From CAILUF01 sp964505265 (GTDB lineage: Bacteria; Pseudomonadota; Alphaproteobacteria; Rickettsiales; UBA1997), in NCBI GenBank assembly GCA_964505265.1, contig CAZDGN010000017.1:1-37690 (forward strand): a DNA stretch of 37,690 nucleotides, written 5' to 3'. Of this stretch, positions 17,541-25,273 are shown one piece after another. Every line of letters begins with the position of its first letter. Positions within the stretch are counted from its first letter, which is position 1. The position numbers and the translations under genes were made by a program. The notes under the pieces are model-generated. The model searched no databases. It saw nothing but the letters and a program-made list of their open reading frames with translations, and was not told the origin of the DNA.

Positions 17541-17970
17541 AAGGCAAGTGGTTGGTCGCTGATTTTATTTTATTTAAAATTTAAAAATCAGAGGAAAGTC
17601 CGGACTCCTTTAAAGCATAATACCAGCTAACAGCTGGCGAGTTAATTTATGAAAATAAGTTGATTTAGGGAAAGTGTCACAGAGAATATACTGCCTCAAA
17701 TTCTTTATTGGATTGAGTTTGCTAGATTTATCAAGCAAGAGGTGAGAGTGAAAATGTGAGGTAAGAGCTCACACAATTTTGCAGTAATGTAAATTTGGAA
17801 AAACCCTATTAGGAGCAAAACCAAATAGAAATGGCAGGTTATTTTTATAACAGATAGGCTTTTTTATCGCCATTTGGGTAGGTTGCAAGAGGTTGTTAGT
17901 GATAACAATCCCAGATGAATGGTCAACGATTGAGTAATCAATTACAGAATCCGGCTTATAACTTGCTTTA
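17541..17970 (+). ncRNA. rnpB: RNase P RNA (bacterial class A)
   Basis: This catalytic RNA matures the 5' ends of tRNAs. The diagnostic core GAGGAAAGTCCGG occurs at 17591-17603. A second conserved part, CACAGAGAATATACTGCC, lies near 17678, and the 3' signature ACAGAATCCGGCTTATAA near 17944. The ends pair as helix P1: AAGGCAAGT at 17541 with ACTTGCTTT near 17961. About 430 nt is a normal length. Ends are estimated from the P1 pairing. Confidence 0.93.
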
Positions 17971-17995
17971 CAAAATCTAATAATTACAAAAATCC

Positions 17996-18778
17996 ATGAA
18001 AACCAACGATATTCGCAGTAATTTCTTGAATTATTTTAAAAAAAATGGCCATGAGATTTTGCCATCTAGCCCTTTAATTCCCCATAATGACCCGAGCTTA
18101 ATGTTCACTAATGCTGGTATGAATCAATTTAAAAATTATTTTATTGGACTTGAGGAACCAAAATTTAAAAGGGTGGCTACTTCACAAAAATGTGTGCGAG
18201 CTGGGGGCAAACATAATGACCTTGAAAATGTTGGATTTACCGCTCGACATCACACTTTTTTTGAAATGCTTGGAAATTTTTCTTTTGGTGATTATTTTAA
18301 AGAAGAAGCGATTTTTTTTGCTTGGGAATTTTTAACTAAAGAGTTAAAAATATCAGCCGATAAGCTCTGGATAACTGTATATCACAATGATGAAGATGCC
18401 AAAAAATTATGGAAAAAACTCACCAATTTTAGTGATGAAAAAATTATTAGCATAGCCACCAATGACAATTTTTGGTCAATGGGAGATACGGGTCCATGCG
18501 GTCCATGTTCCGAGATTTTTTTTGACCGTGGTGATAAAATTTTCGGCGGTCCTCCTGGATCAAAAGATCAAGATGGCGACCGTTTTACGGAAATTTGGAA
18601 TTTAGTCTTTATGCAGTTTGAAAAGACTGCCGACGGTGTATTAAAGAATTTGCCAAAGCCTTGTATCGATACTGGGATGGGGTTAGAAAGAATTGCTAGC
18701 GTTATGCAAAATAAAAATGATAATTACGAAATTGATTTATTCCAAAATATCATCAAAAAGATAAGTGATTTTATATAG
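17996..18778 (+). pseudogene. alaS: Alanyl-tRNA synthetase fragment: adenylation domain only
   Basis: AlaRS charges tRNA-Ala; full-length bacterial enzymes have about 870 residues. This 260-residue frame matches the N-terminal catalytic domain without a break: FTNAGMNQFKNYF (37-49), motif 2 region HTFFEMLGNFSFGDYF (86-101), DTGPCGPCSEI (164-174) and motif 3 DTGMGLERIASVMQ (225-238). It then stops at TAG after KKISDFI, close to the boundary with the tRNA-recognition domain. Neither the tRNA-recognition, editing nor C-terminal domains follow in any frame before 18885. Every catalytic motif is intact, so it is either a recent truncation, a duplicated fragment, or one half of a split enzyme. It starts 25 bases after rnpB. 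Confidence 0.75.
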
Positions 18779-18884
18779 TTAAATTTAAATTAAAAACTTA
18801 ATATTTTACTTTAAATAATTTGGAATGATATTTGTTATTTTTTACTAGTTGAGGTGGGTTTTTTGTGGTGTTGTAAACTCAAGA

Positions 18885-19826
18885 TTATCCAAGAATATTA
18901 TATTTTTTCTTTAGATATTTCATAGTGTTTTCATATTCTTCTTTTTTCAAAGTTCTATCAAAAATGATGATTTCTGAAATCCAACCATTGAAGAATAAAT
19001 CTGTTAATCCGCCAACAACAAATTTTTGAGAGTTAAGAACTGGTGCAACAGGAGTTCCGCCAGATGAAAGCGATCCTGAAACGATTGGTTCAATTGAATT
19101 TAAGAAGATTTTAGCGGAATCATAAGTTGTGGAAGCCGGATTGAAATCAACAACAGCGCCAAGAGCATAATCGGTTTCATCGATAATACCAACATCACGA
19201 ACCCAGTTTGCATTAGAAGTGGCCGAATTTACGATAAATCCTGGTTTAGCATTGTTTCCAGATGTTCCAAGGAAACCAATTGATGCATAAGATTCTTCGG
19301 TAAAAGTATTTCCGCCAACATAAGCTAATAAGGATTTTTGTTGGTTAAAAGTTAATTTTGTTCTAAATACTGCAAACATAGAAAAGCTTTTATCAGCAGG
19401 AATAATTGGCATAGTAGAAGGATCTGTGGAAACCATAAAGTCGTTACCATCAAAAACTAAGGTTGGAATACCGTTAATTCCATTCGATTTAAATTTTGGA
19501 TATTGGGTTGAAGTTGATTGTTGCAATATTGATTTATCCCCAATTGATTTTTGCGGATTAATATCGCGCCATGTTTTGATTTCATTATCATCTTCAACAT
19601 CGGTTACATCATTAATATTGGTAAAAACACCGTCGGTTGAAGTCTCAAACCAAGCAGTGACATCACGAATTGAGCCGACATCTGATGATGAGGTTACTGA
19701 TCTTGCAGTTGAAATTTTAATTTGTCTTATTAATCTACCGCTTTGCGAAATTCCAGCAACTAGAATCCCTATAATTAATATCACTACTGATAATTCTACT
19801 AGTGAAAATGCTTTGTTTTTTTTCAT
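18885..19826 (-). CDS. Pseudopilin with LamG-like C-terminal region (first of two)
   Basis: The 313-residue product begins with a type IV prepilin signal: basic MKKNKA, then FSLVELSVVILIIGILVAG, with the +5 glutamate at E11. The residue before the cleavage site is Ala6 instead of the usual Gly. A ~20-residue hydrophobic helix would anchor the mature protein and pack it into a pilus or pseudopilus. The rest includes GIPTLVFDGNDFMVS and ends in ISEIIIFDRTLKKEEYENTMKYLKKKYNI, the pattern of concanavalin/LamG-like jelly rolls, which often bind glycans. It is paralogous to the next gene upstream, 40 bases away. No pilus assembly genes are nearby. Confidence 0.85.
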   Translation of the reverse strand: MKKNKAFSLVELSVVILIIGILVAGISQSGRLIRQIKISTARSVTSSSDVGSIRDVTAWFETSTDGVFTNINDVTDVEDDNEIKTWRDINPQKSIGDKSILQQSTSTQYPKFKSNGINGIPTLVFDGNDFMVSTDPSTMPIIPADKSFSMFAVFRTKLTFNQQKSLLAYVGGNTFTEESYASIGFLGTSGNNAKPGFIVNSATSNANWVRDVGIIDETDYALGAVVDFNPASTTYDSAKIFLNSIEPIVSGSLSSGGTPVAPVLNSQKFVVGGLTDLFFNGWISEIIIFDRTLKKEEYENTMKYLKKKYNILG

Positions 19827-19866
19827 AATATTTTAATTGTTGTTAAGGTTAATAATTTTAAAAAAT

Positions 19867-20745
19867 TTAAGAAACTGGAATGCCATATTTACTACCAAGA
19901 TAATTCCTGATAGCATTTACTTCTTCAGTTTTTAAAGATCTTTTAAAAATAATAATTTCAGCCAAATCACCAACATAATATGAATTTGTTGCACTAGAAT
20001 ATCCTAATCTAGCATTTAGGTATGATGTTAAAGGGTTTAAATTTTCTGAACTATTATTTGAGGAGCTAGCAACTACTGGACCCGATATGTTGTATTTTTT
20101 TCCAGTTAAATTATTGTAGATAAAGGTATGAATTGCAGGTGTTGGGGTGGAATAATTTTTTACTGATACATCTATGTCATTGTTCCAATGCGCCTGTGTA
20201 ATCACATTATTACTTCTATATCCAAGAACTAAATTTTGATTTTTTGAACCAGAAGATCCTGCTAAAAAATAGTTATCGATCTTGTTGGATCTTCTTTGCT
20301 CAACAACAAAAATAGTATATGAAGAATTAACAAGTTTTGATCCATCATAACTTAAATAATCATCACCATCAAAACGTACTGCTGGAATAGAATCATAAAA
20401 TCCACGATAGATAAAGCTAGGTTGATTACTTGAGTTGGCTGGAGCGGTAGCAATGTTTTTTTGATTTGGATTTTTATTATTATCAAACCATTTGGTTATT
20501 TTTGTGCCATCATTTTTTTGCTCACTCGCTAAAAAACTGGAATCGAGCGATGTTTCAAACCAAGTAATTAAATCATCAGAAAGGTTATTTACGATTGATT
20601 GCTGGGTAAGGTTTCGAGCATTGGCAATTCTAGATTTTTTCAACACTTCATTGCTACCAGATATTGCAACAATCATTCCCGCAATCACTAAAATCACGAT
20701 TGATAGTTCTAATAATGTGAATCCTTTGCGAATTTTATTGTACAT
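19867..20745 (-). CDS. Pseudopilin with LamG-like C-terminal region (second of two)
   Basis: This 292-residue paralogue has the canonical prepilin start MYNKIRKG followed by FTLLELSIVILVIAGMIVA (cleavage after G8, +5 glutamate E13). Shared landmarks with its neighbour are an early WFETSLDSSF block, a K-W-D-N-NP block, IPAVRFDGDDYLS, and the C-terminal LAEIIIFKRSLKTEEVNAIRNYLGSKYGI. The identity outside these blocks is low, so the duplication is old or the binding faces have diverged. A prepilin peptidase must be encoded elsewhere if these are processed. The gene is 24 bases downstream of the aminotransferase, so the three minus-strand genes may be one transcript. Confidence 0.85.
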   Translation of the reverse strand: MYNKIRKGFTLLELSIVILVIAGMIVAISGSNEVLKKSRIANARNLTQQSIVNNLSDDLITWFETSLDSSFLASEQKNDGTKITKWFDNNKNPNQKNIATAPANSSNQPSFIYRGFYDSIPAVRFDGDDYLSYDGSKLVNSSYTIFVVEQRRSNKIDNYFLAGSSGSKNQNLVLGYRSNNVITQAHWNNDIDVSVKNYSTPTPAIHTFIYNNLTGKKYNISGPVVASSSNNSSENLNPLTSYLNARLGYSSATNSYYVGDLAEIIIFKRSLKTEEVNAIRNYLGSKYGIPVS

Positions 20746-20769
20746 TTAAAAAATTTTTGTTAAAAACTT

Positions 20770-21603
20770 TTATATTTTTAATGGTTTTAAAGCATTTTTT
20801 ACAAGTGTTTTTTTATAATTAACCTCGTAAAATTTTTTTTTGTCTCTAAATGCGATTTTGTCGACACCGATAATTCCAATGCTGGCATTACAAATAAAAA
20901 CTTGATCCGCTGTAATTAGGCTGTTTATATGGTATTTACCGCACTTAATATTGATATTTTTTTGTTTCAAAATTGTTTCTCTAATCACTCCTAAAACTAT
21001 TCCACAATCTTCATTTGCTGTGAAGATTATATCATTTTTAATCCAAAAAATATTTGCAGATGAGGTTTCGGCGACATATTTTTTATCCTTTAATAAAATT
21101 GAATCATAGTAATTATTTTTTTGAGCAAAAATTTTTGCCAAAATGTAATTTATACAATTGTTTGATTTAAATCTAAAATTTGCTGGTGGATAATCACAAA
21201 CTATTAAATTTATTGATTTTGGAATTTGGGGTAAATCCCTAGTTTGAATTAATAATAATGGTAAATTGTTAGTTGGTAAATAGCCACTAGAGCCTATTCC
21301 ACGCGAAATACTTAATCGAAGCATTCCATTAGAAATTTGATTAGCTTTAATTAATTCTAAACATTTTTCTTTTAAATTTTGGCAATCAAAATCGATTTTT
21401 AAATAATTAAGACCAAGTTTTAACCGTTTCAAATGATTTGGAAAATTTTGTAATTTTGAATCAATAAATTTTATAGTTTCAAATAAGCCATCACCATATA
21501 AAAAAGCACGTTCTTCAATTGATATTTTGGCGAATTCTTTTGCCAAAATTTGGTTATTCAATAAAACATATTCAGTTTTTTTGTAAATTATTTTTTTTGA
21601 CAT
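20770..21603 (-). CDS. Class IV PLP aminotransferase, probably aminodeoxychorismate lyase (PabC-like)
   Basis: Fold-type IV PLP enzymes include PabC, which forms 4-aminobenzoate for folate, as well as branched-chain and D-amino acid transaminases. The 277-residue product has the family opening ERAFLYGDGLFETI (31-44), a Schiff-base lysine candidate K146 in FKSNNCINYILA and the AETSSANIFWI signature (178-188, E179 contacting the PLP pyridine nitrogen). Length and the overall pattern fit PabC best. With no pabA/B or ilv genes nearby the substrate is uncertain. It diverges from pyrH across 107 bases. Confidence 0.82.
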   Translation of the reverse strand: MSKKIIYKKTEYVLLNNQILAKEFAKISIEERAFLYGDGLFETIKFIDSKLQNFPNHLKRLKLGLNYLKIDFDCQNLKEKCLELIKANQISNGMLRLSISRGIGSSGYLPTNNLPLLLIQTRDLPQIPKSINLIVCDYPPANFRFKSNNCINYILAKIFAQKNNYYDSILLKDKKYVAETSSANIFWIKNDIIFTANEDCGIVLGVIRETILKQKNINIKCGKYHINSLITADQVFICNASIGIIGVDKIAFRDKKKFYEVNYKKTLVKNALKPLKI

Positions 21604-21710
21604 AACAATTTTTGTATGGAATAAATTGAAAAAATTATTGTAAAATTAATAATTTTAATGCTAAAATAAATATTCATAAATTCACCAAAATTTTATTCAA
21701 TTTTCAAATT

Positions 21711-22427
21711 ATGAACAAAAATTTAAAATTCAAAAGAATTCTTTTTAAAGTTTCTGGTGAGGCGATGATGGGAAATCAACAATTCGGTCATGATGTAAAA
21801 GCAATAGACAAAATTTGTCAACAAATTATCTCAAGCTATGAACTTGGCTGCGAAATTAGTGTTGTGGTTGGTGGTGGTAATATTTTTCGCGGTGTTTCCA
21901 AGGCTGCTGAAGGTATGGAAAGAGTAACCGCTGATTATATGGGAATGTTAGCAACTTGTATTAACGGTCTAGCCTTGCAAAGTGCTCTAGAAAAAAAGGG
22001 TATTGAAACCAGAATGCTTTCAGCAATTCCAATAAATAATATTTGCGAACCTTACATTAAACGCCGAGCTTCTCGACATCTCGAAAAAAAGAGAATAGTA
22101 ATTTTTTCAGCGGGAACAGGCAATCCATTCTTCACTACCGATACTGCAGCTGTTCTTCGTGCGGTTGAAATGAATTGTGATGTTATATTAAAAGGCACAC
22201 AAGTTGACGGAGTCTATTCCGCTGATCCTAAACTCGACCCTTTGGCTACTCGCTACGAAAATTTACGTTATATCGATTTAATCAAGCAAGATTTAAAGGT
22301 TATGGATCAAACCGCTATAACTCTTGCTAAAGATAACAAACTGCCAGTTATTGTTTTTTCCATTAAAGAAGAAAATGCTTTACAGCAGGTATTGCTTGGC
22401 AATGGCAAATTCACCTTAATAAATTAA
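21711..22427 (+). CDS. pyrH: UMP kinase
   Basis: PyrH phosphorylates UMP to UDP, a hexameric enzyme of the amino-acid-kinase fold unrelated to eukaryotic UMP kinases. The 238-residue product has KVSGEAMMG near the start, the glycine-rich VVGGGNIFRG (52-61), the ADYMGMLAT substrate segment, GTGNPFFTTDTAA and a late KVMDQTAITLAKDN block, all highly conserved. Length is standard. It leads a long plus-strand run and is followed 8 bases later by frr, the classical pyrH-frr pair; the usual upstream tsf is missing. Confidence 0.97.
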   Translation: MNKNLKFKRILFKVSGEAMMGNQQFGHDVKAIDKICQQIISSYELGCEISVVVGGGNIFRGVSKAAEGMERVTADYMGMLATCINGLALQSALEKKGIETRMLSAIPINNICEPYIKRRASRHLEKKRIVIFSAGTGNPFFTTDTAAVLRAVEMNCDVILKGTQVDGVYSADPKLDPLATRYENLRYIDLIKQDLKVMDQTAITLAKDNKLPVIVFSIKEENALQQVLLGNGKFTLIN

Positions 22428-22435
22428 TTTAAATT

Positions 22436-22993
22436 ATGATAAATCAACTTTCAAATAAAGCTAAAAATAAAATGGAAGACACTCTTTCTTCATTAAAAAA
22501 AGACCTAGATTCTATTTCAACTGGCAGGGCGAGTCCAAATTTGCTTGACACTATTCGTGTGGAGGTTTATGGTCAATTCATGCCAATTTCACAATTAGCC
22601 AGCATTTCTGTTCCAGAAGCTACAACCCTCGCAATTCAGGTTTGGGATCGTGAATCAGTTAAATTAATCGAAAAAGCAATAATTAATTCCAATCTCGGTT
22701 TCAATCCATTGGTTGAAGGAATGGTTATTAGAATTATTATTCCAAAACTAAGTGAAGAGCGCAGAAAAGAGTTGGCCAAATTAGCCAAAAAATATGGCGA
22801 AGATAAAAAAATCGCACTTCGTAATATTCGTCGCGATACTCTTGATGATTTTAAAAAGAATGAAAAAGAATATGGAGTTTCAAAAGACCAAATTCACGGC
22901 TTTACCGATATTATTCAAAAAATTACCGATGAATTTACTACCAAGATTGATCAAATGGTAGATTTAAAAGAAAAAGACCTAATGAAAATCTAG
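22436..22993 (+). CDS. frr: Ribosome recycling factor
   Basis: RRF, with EF-G, splits post-termination ribosomes. The 185-residue protein is the standard length and has the TGRASPNLLDTIRVEVYG block (about 28-45), LAIQVWD, and the C-terminal helices with SEERRKELAKLAKKYGEDKKIALRNIRRD, all hallmarks of RRF. It lies between pyrH and uppS, a gene order common in proteobacteria. Confidence 0.97.
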   Translation: MINQLSNKAKNKMEDTLSSLKKDLDSISTGRASPNLLDTIRVEVYGQFMPISQLASISVPEATTLAIQVWDRESVKLIEKAIINSNLGFNPLVEGMVIRIIIPKLSEERRKELAKLAKKYGEDKKIALRNIRRDTLDDFKKNEKEYGVSKDQIHGFTDIIQKITDEFTTKIDQMVDLKEKDLMKI

Positions 22994-22997
22994 GTAA

Positions 22998-23741
22998 GTG
23001 TTAAAAAATTTTTTTTACAAAACATCTTTGAGGTCTAATGATTTGGTAATCCCAAAACACATTGCTATAATTATGGATGGTAATGCTAGATATGCAAAAA
23101 AAATGGCAATGCCAACCAAATTTGGTCATAAAAAAGGCACGGAGAATGTCGAAAAAATCGCCGAGAATTGCATTAAAATTGGCATCAAATATTTAACTCT
23201 CTATGCCTTTTCCTCGGAAAATTGGAACAGACCACAAGAAGAAGTTAATTATTTGATGGATCTTTTATATGAGTATTTGAACAAAGACTCGCAAAGACTT
23301 ACCAAAAATGGCATAAAAATAATAATTTCTGGAAATTTAGATAAGGTTAGCGAAAAATTACGCACAAAAATTTTAGAAGTTCAAGAATTTTCCAAAAATA
23401 ATAAAAATCTGATTTTGAATGTAGCCTTTTCTTACGGAGCAAGGCAAGAGATGGTTGATGCCACTAAAAAAATTGCAATTGCTATCGAAAATAAATCAAT
23501 TAACATTGATGATGTTAATGAAGATTTATTCAAAAACTTTTTATATAAACCAGAAATTCCCGATCCAGATTTGCTTATTAGAACTGGCGGTGATTATCGT
23601 GTAAGTAACTTTTTGTTGTGGCAAATTGCCTATACCGAGCTATATTTTTGCAATAAAATGTGGCCTGAATTTAGTAAAAAAGATTTACTAAAAGCAATTA
23701 ATAATTTTAATCAAAGAGAGAGGAGATATGGAAAAAGATAA
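22998..23741 (+). CDS. uppS: Undecaprenyl diphosphate synthase
   Basis: UppS adds IPP units to farnesyl diphosphate in cis, giving the C55 carrier of cell-wall synthesis. The 247-residue product has the catalytic HIAIIMDGNARYAKK (D27), the GHKKGTENV segment, AFSSENWNRP, and the C-terminal DPDLLIRTGGDYRVSNFLLWQIAYTELYF block with substrate-binding arginines. The start is GTG at 22998, preceded by TAGGTAA. Presence of this gene suggests that some peptidoglycan or other polyprenol-linked glycan is made. It overlaps cdsA by 14 bases. Confidence 0.96.
   Translation: MLKNFFYKTSLRSNDLVIPKHIAIIMDGNARYAKKMAMPTKFGHKKGTENVEKIAENCIKIGIKYLTLYAFSSENWNRPQEEVNYLMDLLYEYLNKDSQRLTKNGIKIIISGNLDKVSEKLRTKILEVQEFSKNNKNLILNVAFSYGARQEMVDATKKIAIAIENKSINIDDVNEDLFKNFLYKPEIPDPDLLIRTGGDYRVSNFLLWQIAYTELYFCNKMWPEFSKKDLLKAINNFNQRERRYGKR
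23717..23725 (+). promoter_or_regulatory. Strong Shine-Dalgarno sequence for cdsA inside uppS
   Basis: AGAGAGGAG lies directly before the cdsA ATG at 23728. It is one of very few clear ribosome-binding sites in this window and sits within the last codons of uppS. It supports the 23728 start, which gives CdsA an N-terminal extension relative to many homologues. Confidence 0.75.
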
Positions 23742-24483
23742 TCTGTATAAATTTTTAAAATACCCGACAATAATTTATAATTTTTTTCTAAAAATTTTTA
23801 ATAAAATCGTTGCTCAAGTCCATTATTTAGACCCATCTGAAAATACTCGCAAAAGAATTATTAGCTCTTTAGTTATGATTCCAGTTGCTTTGATTGCAAT
23901 TTTTGCTTCACAAAAATTATTTATTTTTTTGGCAATTTTAATTGCAGTTTTAATGGCATTTGAATGGTCAGAAATGTCAAGAAATATGTCAAATCAAAAT
24001 AAATGGCGTTCTATTGGCTTCTTTTATATTACTATTCCAATTTATTGTGCAATTTCTTTGCGTATTTTAGATGATCAAATTATTTTTTGGATGTTTTCTA
24101 TTATTTGGGCAACCGATATTTTTGCTTTTTTTGCGGGTCGTTCCTTGGGTGGTCCAAAAATTGCTCCCGCAATTTCTCCAAATAAAACTTGGTCTGGATT
24201 AATTGGTGGAGTGCTTGCTAGCGTTGCCATTGGCTTGATTTCAACCTTTGCCTTTCCGGGTTCTTGGACATTTTTTGTTGGCATCAGTATTTTAATTTCG
24301 TTGGTTGAACAAATTAGTGATTTAACCGAGTCAAAATTCAAAAGAATTTTTGGAGTAAAAGATTCTGGCAATATCATACCAGGTCACGGCGGTGTTCTTG
24401 ATCGTCTTGACGGTATGATTTTTGTTGCACCTCTAGTTTATTTTCTCACCAAAATTTTTCCTTCACAATTTGGATTGGCTTAA
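23728..24483 (+). CDS. cdsA: Phosphatidate cytidylyltransferase (CDP-diacylglycerol synthase)
   Basis: CdsA makes CDP-diacylglycerol, the precursor of bacterial phospholipids, in the cytoplasmic membrane. The 251-residue protein has several membrane segments (for example IISSLVMIPVALIAIFA, LFIFLAILIAVLMAF, IGFFYITIPIYCAISL) and the complete family signature near the C-terminus: SKFKRIFGVKDSGNIIPGHG followed by GVLDRLDG. The first ~43 residues precede the usual starting point of the family; the start is supported by the ribosome-binding site inside uppS. The uppS-cdsA pair is conserved in many bacteria. Confidence 0.95.
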   Translation: MEKDNLYKFLKYPTIIYNFFLKIFNKIVAQVHYLDPSENTRKRIISSLVMIPVALIAIFASQKLFIFLAILIAVLMAFEWSEMSRNMSNQNKWRSIGFFYITIPIYCAISLRILDDQIIFWMFSIIWATDIFAFFAGRSLGGPKIAPAISPNKTWSGLIGGVLASVAIGLISTFAFPGSWTFFVGISILISLVEQISDLTESKFKRIFGVKDSGNIIPGHGGVLDRLDGMIFVAPLVYFLTKIFPSQFGLA

Positions 24484-24485
24484 AT

Positions 24486-25268
24486 ATGAATTTAGAACAA
24501 GATTTATTAGAAATTGCTGGTAAAAAATTTCACTCAAGATTACTGGTTGGTACAGGCAAATATAAGGATTTTTTTGAAACCGCACTCGCAATCGAAGCCT
24601 CGGGAGCCGAGATTGTCACAGTTGCCTTACGTCGAGTTAATATTGAAAAAAAGGGTGAACAAATGCTACAAGATTATATTAGTCCGTTAAAATACACTTA
24701 TTTGCCAAATACTGCTGGTTGCTTCAATGCTGAAGATGCGGTGCGAACTTTGCGACTTGCTAGAAGTGCTGGGGGTTGGAATCTGGTGAAGCTTGAGGTT
24801 TTATCCGACGAAAAAACTTTATATCCAAATGTAATTCAAACTTTAAAAGCCGCTGAGATGCTTAAAAAAGACGGGTTCGATATTATGGTTTATACTTCCG
24901 ATGACCCAATTGTTGCTAAAGAGCTTGAAGATATTGGTTGTTGTGCGATTATGCCACTTGGAGCACCAATTGGTTCTGGACTTGGTATTCAAAATCGTTT
25001 AAATATCGAATTTATTGTTGAGCAATCTAAGGTACCAGTTTTAGTTGATGCAGGAGTTGGAACTCCCTCTGATGCTTCAATTGCTATGGAAATTGGTTGT
25101 GATGGTGTACTTATGAACACGGCAATTGCTAAGGCTCAAAACCCAATTAAAATGGCCAGAGCCATGAAACTGGCGGTGGAAGCAGGCAGGTTGGCTTTTT
25201 TATCGGGCCGAATGCCAAAGAAAAATTTTGCTAGCCCATCATCTCCAACCGAAGGAAAAATTACCTAA
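24486..25268 (+). CDS. thiG: Thiazole synthase ThiG
   Basis: ThiG forms the thiazole phosphate moiety of thiamine from deoxyxylulose phosphate, dehydroglycine and ThiS-thiocarboxylate. The 260-residue TIM barrel has RLLVGTGKYKDF (18-29), TVALRRVN, the Schiff-base lysine K102 in NLVKLEVL, and the phosphate-binding VLVDAGVGTPSDA and GVLMNTAIAKA segments. Length is normal. It starts 2 bases after cdsA and is followed by pgm 5 bases later. No thiS, thiF, thiO/H, thiC or thiE is in this window, and I see no TPP riboswitch upstream. Sulfur for the reaction would come from the isc desulfurases. Confidence 0.96.
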   Translation: MNLEQDLLEIAGKKFHSRLLVGTGKYKDFFETALAIEASGAEIVTVALRRVNIEKKGEQMLQDYISPLKYTYLPNTAGCFNAEDAVRTLRLARSAGGWNLVKLEVLSDEKTLYPNVIQTLKAAEMLKKDGFDIMVYTSDDPIVAKELEDIGCCAIMPLGAPIGSGLGIQNRLNIEFIVEQSKVPVLVDAGVGTPSDASIAMEIGCDGVLMNTAIAKAQNPIKMARAMKLAVEAGRLAFLSGRMPKKNFASPSSPTEGKIT

Positions 25269-25273
25269 AAATT

